From contig DQHW01000033.1 of assembly GCA_003524305.1 (NCBI GenBank), positions 116,051-127,043 on the forward strand: 10,993 nucleotides of DNA, written 5' to 3'. Source of the stretch: Anaerolineaceae bacterium. GTDB taxonomy: Bacteria; Chloroflexota; Anaerolineae; Anaerolineales; Anaerolineaceae. Below the pieces are notes generated by a model, which was not told where the DNA came from, did no database searches, and saw only the letters and a list, made by a program, of their open reading frames with translations. Of this stretch, positions 7,071-10,993 are shown piece by piece. Position numbers and translations under genes: made by a program. The stretch's first letter is position 1. The number at the start of each line of letters is the position of its first letter.

Positions 7071-7099
7071 ACCGGGTATCTGCGCTTTTGATACCCGGT
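7071..7099. repeat. CCGGG-type hairpin 2 of a local cluster
   Basis: A 10-bp stem, ACCGGGTATC (7071-7080) and GATACCCGGT (7090-7099), with a 9-base loop. The right arm and what follows (7094-7113) match 7003-7022 in 19 of 20 bases, so hairpins 1 and 2 are copies of one repeat about 91 bases apart. Confidence 0.7.
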
Positions 7100-7160
7100 T
7101 TCTTGGGTTAAATGAGCTTATAACATTTTTTGAAAGTGTGACAGAAACCTTAACCCCAAG

Positions 7161-7191
7161 ATTCCGGGAATTAAGTGCAAATTCCCGGAAT
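7161..7191. repeat. CCGGG-type hairpin 3, partly inverted copy; possible terminator
   Basis: A 12-bp perfect stem, ATTCCGGGAATT (7161-7172) with its complement at 7180-7191 and a 7-base loop. The flank at 7150-7168, read on the minus strand, resembles the CCCGGTTTCTTGGGTTAA part of hairpins 1 and 2, so this is probably an inverted relative. It lies 4 bases past the stop of the leftward gene and could end its transcript, though no T-run follows. Confidence 0.6.
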
Positions 7192-7195
7192 TATA

Positions 7196-7720
7196 TTACG
7201 TCGCCGCAGCCGCTGACGCGGAATCACGGAATTGCAGCATGACCAAATACCAGGCAAAAGGCACCAGCCAGGGCAGCTCGGGCAGGTTCTTTGCCAGACT
7301 TAGAATTTCGACATTCCCTGAATAATGAAACACACCTCCGATTTTGGTGATGCTGATCAGCGGCTGTTCATCTTGCGTGGTGACATAAAACTGCGTGCTC
7401 CAGAAATTGGATTTAACCATGTAGGTTCTGCCATTTGGCAGAACGAGCGTGCCGCCCTGACGCCAGGTGTTGGCATTATAGAGAGCAATATCCTCCATGC
7501 CCCCCGCCGCGCGGATGGTGGACTGGCGCTGCCAAAAACCTTTGCGGTCAAACTCAAAACTGCCGTCAGCGGTGACCGCCGTGGCCCTGGAATTAAATGA
7601 ACTTTCGAGGTGAAGCGTGCAGACGGCAACATCGCCGGCTTGCAGTTCGTAGTATTGCTTCATGCTCGAAGGCTGCACCCAATGCAGTTCGCGTGCGACC
7701 AATTCACTCATTCTCACCAT
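7196..7720 (-). CDS. Uncharacterised all-beta protein, possibly tubby-C/LURP-one-like
   Basis: I cannot name this 174-residue protein with certainty. From about residue 20 to 130 it is a run of alternating beta strands (YYELQAGDVAVCTLHLE, GSFEFDRKGFWQRQ, NGRTYMVKSN, TQFYVTTQDEQPLISITK), many with Trp, Phe and Tyr. That pattern recalls the tubby C-terminal/LURP-one-related barrel, in which strands report on a bound lipid or membrane. The C-terminal part has a hydrophobic stretch (about 143-165, LPELPWLVPFAWYLVMLQF) that could be the central helix of that fold or a membrane anchor, then an Ala-rich end. ATG at 7720 follows GAGGAGG at 5 bases. A GTG one codon later would have better spacing, so the exact start is uncertain by one residue. 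The gap to mgsA upstream is 88 bases, so co-transcription with it is possible. Confidence 0.75.
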   Translation of the reverse strand: MVRMSELVARELHWVQPSSMKQYYELQAGDVAVCTLHLESSFNSRATAVTADGSFEFDRKGFWQRQSTIRAAGGMEDIALYNANTWRQGGTLVLPNGRTYMVKSNFWSTQFYVTTQDEQPLISITKIGGVFHYSGNVEILSLAKNLPELPWLVPFAWYLVMLQFRDSASAAAAT

Positions 7721-7808
7721 GACAACCTCCTCAATGATTCACTGCTTAATATACGAATCAGGCAGCGAGTTGGATTCCTCCAACCTGTTAGAGATTTATA
7801 AAAAACGC

Positions 7809-8273
7809 TTATCTAAGCTTAAACTTGCGTGTATGAATGGCTTCGTAATCGGGCACCAGGCGTTGGTAGGTGCTGTCCATCAGCGGGGACGAGATGATGA
7901 AATCGGCTGTGGCGCGGTCGCACGCCATGGGGATGTTCCAGACCACGGCCATGCGCAGCAGCGCTTTGACATCCGGGTCGTGGGGCTGCGGCTCAAGGGG
8001 ATCCCAAAAGAAGATCAGAAAATCAATCTCGTTGTTGACGATCTTGGCGCCGATCTGCTGGTCGCCGCCGAGCGGTCCGCTTTGCAGCTTGGTGATCGGG
8101 AAGCCCAATTCCTTTTCAAGGATCTTGCCGGTGGTGCCGGTGGCATACACATCGTGATGCGCCAGCAGGTCGCGGTTATATTTAGCCCATTCGAGCAGGT
8201 CTTTTTTCTTGTTGTCATGCGCCACCAGCGCGATCTTTTTATCTTTTTCCATTTCGATGATGCAGTTTGGCAT
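7809..8273 (-). CDS. mgsA: Methylglyoxal synthase
   Basis: Converts dihydroxyacetone phosphate to methylglyoxal and phosphate, a bypass that frees phosphate when triose phosphates build up; cytoplasmic homohexamer in characterised members. The 154-residue product has the full family signature: IALVAHDNKK (14-23), ATGTTG (44-49), SGPLGGDQQIGA (65-76), FFWDPLEPQPHDPDVKALLR (88-107), and ATADFIISSP (121-130). The residues used by the E. coli enzyme are present at the same numbers: His19, Lys23, Thr45, Thr47, Thr48, Ser65, Gly66, catalytic Asp71, Asp91, His98 and Asp101. The ATG at 8273 is chosen because AAAGG stands 8 bases before it and the length matches the family; the in-frame ATG at 8348 would add 25 basic residues from the AT-rich region, and one at 8252 has no ribosome site. 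It is the last ordinary gene before the AT-rich segment. Confidence 0.96.
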   Translation of the reverse strand: MPNCIIEMEKDKKIALVAHDNKKKDLLEWAKYNRDLLAHHDVYATGTTGKILEKELGFPITKLQSGPLGGDQQIGAKIVNNEIDFLIFFWDPLEPQPHDPDVKALLRMAVVWNIPMACDRATADFIISSPLMDSTYQRLVPDYEAIHTRKFKLR

Positions 8274-8322
8274 GGGGGAGGCCTTTCTTGGGGATTTTCT
8301 TATTTTTTTGGTAAGGATTTCT

Positions 8323-8343
8323 TTGTAAACGGTTTTTTTACAA
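8323..8343. promoter_or_regulatory. 7-bp inverted repeat upstream of mgsA, possible operator
   Basis: TTGTAAA (8323-8329) and TTTACAA (8337-8343) are exact complements separated by 7 bases, about 50 bases upstream of the mgsA start. The size and symmetry suit a dimeric repressor site, but no promoter can be placed confidently beside it. Confidence 0.3.
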
Positions 8344-8443
8344 TTCATAATTAACTAAGATTGAAAAGAAAGGTATTATTTTTATAGAACATTCAATTTT
8401 CGAAAAATTTGTAAGAAAGAAAATGCAAATACTTCGATAGAAT

Positions 8444-9031
8444 TTACTTGGGATTCTTAGATTTTGTTAATACCACTAAATCTTTTCTATCAGGTAATGG
8501 TTCTTCTAAAACAGAATGCCATCGCATTTCATTTGGATCAATCCAAGTTTTTTGGTTTCGCTTTTCCTTTGCCACATATTCATTACGGTAATAAAGTCGG
8601 AGCACTAAACAAATGGTTGAATTTATAAATCGATATTTTGGATCGTTGATCGGATAATCACTTCCTAAAGGTAAATCGGATTGAAGATTAGAACACCAAC
8701 CAATCACCTTTTCATTTTTGAATGAGAAACCGTGTAAAGAATGTGCAAATTCATTTCGTATTTTTCTAATAAGAGAAATTTCTTTATATTCAAATTCATC
8801 AATCAAGCCAAGTGCGAAACATGCTTCAATACGCGAAGAAAAAGAACCCAATGGAGCATTATTATCTATTAGTAAGTGATTTGCTGCTTTGCCAATACAA
8901 AAGAATGATTGAAGGGTAGCAAGTAGTTTTTTATCAATAAGTGCAGAAGCAACTAAAGGTAATCCACGATCGGTCTCAGATTGAAGCTCAATAAAAAAAT
9001 TTGATATGTCTTTAAAATCTTCTTTGATCAT
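8444..9031 (-). CDS. MltR-family protein with HEPN-like RNxxxH motif
   Basis: A 195-residue, mostly helical protein resembling the MltR (mannitol operon repressor) family: DRGLPLVASALIDKKL near 21-36, then APLGSFSSRIEACFALGLID (59-78) and EYKEISLIRKIRNEFAHS (81-98), ending in a conserved FxxxxVIGWCSNL region (102-116). Its most conserved segment contains Arg92-Asn93-Glu-Phe-Ala-His97, which fits the RNxxxH motif of HEPN ribonucleases. E. coli MtlR has a weaker Rx4H at the same place. No DNA-binding helix-turn-helix is visible, so a regulator role is not implied. The C-terminal part (about 150-195) is charged and unrecognised. The ATG at 9031 follows AGGA by 6 bases. It is the third gene of an AT-rich cassette, 37 bases after the STAND NTPase. 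As inference, it could be the effector or toxin of the cassette. Confidence 0.75.
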   Translation of the reverse strand: MIKEDFKDISNFFIELQSETDRGLPLVASALIDKKLLATLQSFFCIGKAANHLLIDNNAPLGSFSSRIEACFALGLIDEFEYKEISLIRKIRNEFAHSLHGFSFKNEKVIGWCSNLQSDLPLGSDYPINDPKYRFINSTICLVLRLYYRNEYVAKEKRNQKTWIDPNEMRWHSVLEEPLPDRKDLVVLTKSKNPK

Positions 9032-9068
9032 AATTTTCCTAATATTTGAAGATACTGATAGAAATATC

Positions 9069-10169
9069 TTATTTTACCCAGACATTTGTCTTGCCCCATT
9101 TATTATTTACATAATTCTTAAATTCTTGTTGGAATAAATATTTGTTTTCTTTTGAGATCAGAAAATTGCGAGAATATAAATTCAGTAAAAAATCTTCAGT
9201 ATCAAGTTTACTGATAGATTTATTAAGTTTGATAAATATATCTTCGGAAGATAGCGGTTTTTCGGCTGCTGCAAGGATAATTAAAATTTGAATCTGAGAT
9301 TTAGATAACTTTAGATTTTGGTTTTCAATCATTGAATCTAGAAATTTGATTTTTTCAGTTTCAATTTTTGAAAGAACGCTTTCTATTGAATAATCATGAA
9401 GAAGCGAAAGAACAAAATTTATCAGGTAAGGAATACCTGATGTCAATTCATATATTTTTTGAAAGTCTTCTTCGGTTAATTTATTTTTGAATATAATAGT
9501 ATTCTCATTATTCTGAATCAAAGAGTCTGTAACACTTTTAGTGAAGGGTTTTAAAAATATTGATAACTGAACATCCATTCTTGTCCGTGACGTTATTATT
9601 ATTTTTGTTGTATGAGGTAATGAATTTAAGAAATCCAAAAATCGGGAATTTTCGTCATTATTAGTAACTTCATCTAACCCGTCAATTAGAAGAAGTATTC
9701 GGTTTTTTTGAATTGTAGCCCTAACAATGGCGTCTTTTTCCAAATCAGAAATATTATTTCTTGATATTTGCAAAGAGTAAAAAATCGTTGAAAAAAAATA
9801 CTTTTGTAATTGATCTCCAAAATCCTCTTTTGGATCATATGGCAATTCTTGTGCACGAATGTAATAAATGAAGTTAAATATTTTCCTTTCATTACAAATT
9901 CTTCCAATTTCAAGCATCAACTGACTTTTACCGATTCCAGCTATTCCAAAAATCCCGATAATGGATTTTTGGGTAGAATTTATACAATTATTGAGAATTA
10001 ATTCAATTTCTTCTGTTCGGTTAATAAAAGTACTTATGTTACTCGTTGGTAAATAATTAACGGTTTTTACCTCAATTTTTGATTTACGATCAAGCAAACT
10101 CTTATATAGCATAGCTATTGTTGAGGAAATCGCGAGGGTAGTAATTGCAATAATTAATGTTAAGTCCAT
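9069..10169 (-). CDS. Membrane-anchored STAND-type P-loop NTPase
   Basis: A 366-residue ATPase of the STAND class (NB-ARC/NACHT-like switch ATPases). In order: an N-terminal membrane helix (about 3-22) followed by basic residues, which would put the rest in the cytoplasm; an entry motif FINRTEEIELIL (48-59); Walker A GIAGIGKS (75-82); Walker B ILLLIDGLDEV (158-168, the DGLDE form typical of NACHT proteins); sensor-1 KIIITSRTR (189-197); a GxP motif SGIPYLI (244-250); and a winged-helix-like region (about 289-355). Unlike most STAND proteins it has no long repeat sensor, so sensing must lie in the short C terminus, the membrane helix or a partner. ATG at 10169 is 6 bases after the previous stop, with AAGGG about 10 bases ahead. 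Codon use is strongly AT-rich (TTA, ATA, AGA), unlike the left part of the window. Confidence 0.85.
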   Translation of the reverse strand: MDLTLIIAITTLAISSTIAMLYKSLLDRKSKIEVKTVNYLPTSNISTFINRTEEIELILNNCINSTQKSIIGIFGIAGIGKSQLMLEIGRICNERKIFNFIYYIRAQELPYDPKEDFGDQLQKYFFSTIFYSLQISRNNISDLEKDAIVRATIQKNRILLLIDGLDEVTNNDENSRFLDFLNSLPHTTKIIITSRTRMDVQLSIFLKPFTKSVTDSLIQNNENTIIFKNKLTEEDFQKIYELTSGIPYLINFVLSLLHDYSIESVLSKIETEKIKFLDSMIENQNLKLSKSQIQILIILAAAEKPLSSEDIFIKLNKSISKLDTEDFLLNLYSRNFLISKENKYLFQQEFKNYVNNKWGKTNVWVK

Positions 10170-10175
10170 AATAAT

Positions 10176-10592
10176 TCAGCCCTTATTGTTTCTAATCAAA
10201 CTATCGGCAAAAATACTAGAGAAGAGAAATCCAATTATTCCTAAAAACCAACAATAGATTGATCTAAAATCGTACGATATATTTAAATAATATATTGGGT
10301 CCAAGGATATTACCTTTAAACTTAATCTCCAAAAAATAAATGAGAAAAAAAGAATCAATAATAAAGGGGCGATTTTTTTGTAATAACCTTCTATAATAAC
10401 TGATACGAATATACTTATCCCTAATAATCCCATATCAGCGCCAGCGTCCATTGTACTTAATCCAAACTCACTTCTTACAAGAATATCAATGATAAAAATA
10501 CATAGAGGAATTATAAATAGATTAAAAACAATTGAATTGTTTTCGAATATTAGAATAATATTATCGATAAAGTTTCTAAGTTTTTTATTCAT
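10176..10592 (-). CDS. Small four-helix membrane protein, first gene of the AT-rich cassette
   Basis: I do not recognise a family. The 138-residue product has four likely membrane helices (about 20-39, 53-68, 73-90 and 112-130), a basic N terminus (MNKKLR) and short loops. The loop before helix 2 holds an acidic, Gly-rich segment, STMDAGADMG (46-55), and YYKK (70-73) separates helices 2 and 3. No enzyme motif is seen. It lies 6 bases upstream of the STAND NTPase, which also has a membrane helix, so the two could form a complex at the membrane, with this protein as a sensor, a pore or a scaffold; that is inference. The ATG at 10592 has no clear ribosome site, but a strong promoter lies about 45 bases upstream. 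Codon use is very AT-rich, as in its two neighbours. Confidence 0.7.
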   Translation of the reverse strand: MNKKLRNFIDNIILIFENNSIVFNLFIIPLCIFIIDILVRSEFGLSTMDAGADMGLLGISIFVSVIIEGYYKKIAPLLLILFFSFIFWRLSLKVISLDPIYYLNISYDFRSIYCWFLGIIGFLFSSIFADSLIRNNKG

Positions 10593-10634
10593 TTTTACAA
10601 GTGATTAAAAATTATTACCCACAAGTTATAATCA

Positions 10635-10662
10635 ATTATAGAGATATAAGAATAATTGTCAA
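10635..10662 (-). promoter_or_regulatory. Consensus sigma-70 promoter of the three-gene AT-rich cassette
   Basis: Minus strand: TTGACA (10662-10657), a 16-base spacer, TATAAT (10640-10635). Both hexamers match the consensus exactly. Transcription from about 10628 gives a leader of about 36 bases before the membrane-protein ATG. Confidence 0.75.
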
Positions 10663-10670
10663 ATCAACAA

Positions 10671-10695
10671 CAATATTTGAATTGCTATAATATTG
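10671..10695. promoter_or_regulatory. 7-bp inverted repeat just upstream of the -35, possible operator
   Basis: CAATATT (10671-10677) and AATATTG (10689-10695) are exact complements, 11 bases apart, beginning 9 bases upstream of the -35. The position suits an activator or repressor site, but AT-rich DNA produces such pairs by chance. Confidence 0.3.
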
Positions 10696-10928
10696 GTAGT
10701 CCTTAAAATAAACTACTATTTACCCCCTTGACATGTGGATTATAATAATATTAGAACAATAATTCTATTGCGCCTTTCCAGCTGAATAGCCCTATTCGAA
10801 TCATTCGTTCCCACACTTTTTTTTTACAAATTCAAATAGTCTAAAAATAGGAACTTGCCCGATTTCTTGCTCTGAAAAAAAATATTTTTGTGTATTTAGA
10901 AATTTTGGTGTTTTTAGTGGTTAAGGTT

Positions 10929-10957
10929 AAAAAAACACCCGGGCTTTCACCCGAGTG
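10929..10957 (-). terminator. Rho-independent terminator of a leftward gene beyond the window
   Basis: Minus strand: an 8-bp stem (CACTCGGG with CCCGGGTG, one G-U pair in RNA), a six-base loop, then seven T residues (10935-10929). This is a standard intrinsic terminator, so a gene ending right of the window is read leftward. It marks where ordinary sequence resumes next to the AT-rich cassette. Confidence 0.8.
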
Positions 10958-10967
10958 CCTGATTACA

Positions 10968-10993
10968 AATCACGATTCACGAATCACGAATCA
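10968..10993. repeat. 7-bp tandem repeat running off the window edge
   Basis: AATCACG, ATTCACG, AATCACG and then AATCA follow head to tail, a 7-bp unit with small variation. At least 3.7 copies are visible and the array may continue beyond the edge. Confidence 0.6.

Larger units (their letters stand above)
10593..10993. other. AT-rich intergenic end region
   Basis: This region contains the cassette promoter, the possible operator, a lone TTGACA on the plus strand (10728-10733) with only a poor -10, a 9-bp inverted repeat (10907-10915 with 10931-10939), the leftward terminator and the edge tandem repeat. No reading frame or RNA gene is supported between about 10,700 and 10,925. Confidence 0.6.

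Noticed and set aside
6975..7191. Clustered hairpins as a CRISPR array
   Set aside because: The units are palindromes of unequal spacing, one is inverted, and there are no regular unique spacers or cas genes.
8274..8348. N-terminal extension of mgsA to the ATG at 8348
   Set aside because: The added 25 residues are basic and low-complexity, no family member needs them, and the 8273 start has a ribosome site and E. coli-like numbering.
7662..8354. Rightward 230-codon frame opposite mgsA
   Set aside because: mgsA on the other strand has every catalytic residue; this frame is its shadow.
10728..10757. Rightward promoter starting with TTGACA
   Set aside because: No acceptable -10 at 16-18 bases and no rightward gene in the window.
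10786..10818. tRNA-like TTCGAAT loop in the AT-rich end region
   Set aside because: The bases either side do not pair as a T-stem, and no acceptor, D or anticodon arms can be placed.

Overview
The window looks like a bacterial chromosome with an acquired segment at its right end. From 1 to about 8,300 the DNA is moderately GC-rich and carries housekeeping or metabolic genes. From about 8,350 to 10,900 it becomes very AT-rich: one 60-base block at 3361 has 37 G+C, one at 9181 has 12. The gene set and the many GC-rich palindromes between genes would fit a Chloroflexota (Anaerolineae-type) genome, but that is an inference from general style; nothing here fixes the taxon.

Left part (1-4412). gyrB runs leftward off the window edge and lacks its last residues. 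Its TTG start lies inside the 3' end of an upstream multi-pass membrane protein gene (14-base overlap), so the two are probably translationally coupled. Facing away from this pair is a rightward pair: a roughly nine-helix membrane protein of unknown function and a divergent PlsY-type glycerol-3-phosphate acyltransferase. The latter lacks two of the family's usual histidines and the second lysine of its phosphate loop. A bidirectional hairpin terminator at 4391-4412 separates it from the next, convergent gene.

Middle part (4418-8273). All genes are leftward: a metallo-beta-lactamase-fold hydrolase, a VOC (glyoxalase/bleomycin-resistance fold) protein, an alpha/beta hydrolase with a complete catalytic triad, a small all-beta protein possibly of the tubby-C/LURP-one fold, and methylglyoxal synthase (mgsA) with every key residue present. 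Good sigma-70-type promoters precede the metallo-hydrolase and the alpha/beta hydrolase. The gaps hold several strong palindromes: a 28-bp perfect one at 6059-6086, a cluster of three related CCGGG hairpins at 6975-7191, and two hairpins at 5431-5581.

Right part (8350-10993). A leftward three-gene cassette is read from a TTGACA-16 bp-TATAAT promoter: a four-helix membrane protein, a membrane-anchored STAND-type P-loop NTPase with a C-terminal winged-helix-like region, and an MltR-family protein carrying an RNxxxH motif like that of HEPN ribonucleases. The foreign base composition, compact operon, membrane-tethered switch ATPase and possible HEPN effector make this a candidate uncharacterised defence or abortive-infection-like system. 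It is the most interesting item in the window, but its function is inference only. The last 400 bases hold no convincing gene, only a leftward terminator for a gene beyond the window and a 7-bp tandem repeat at the edge.
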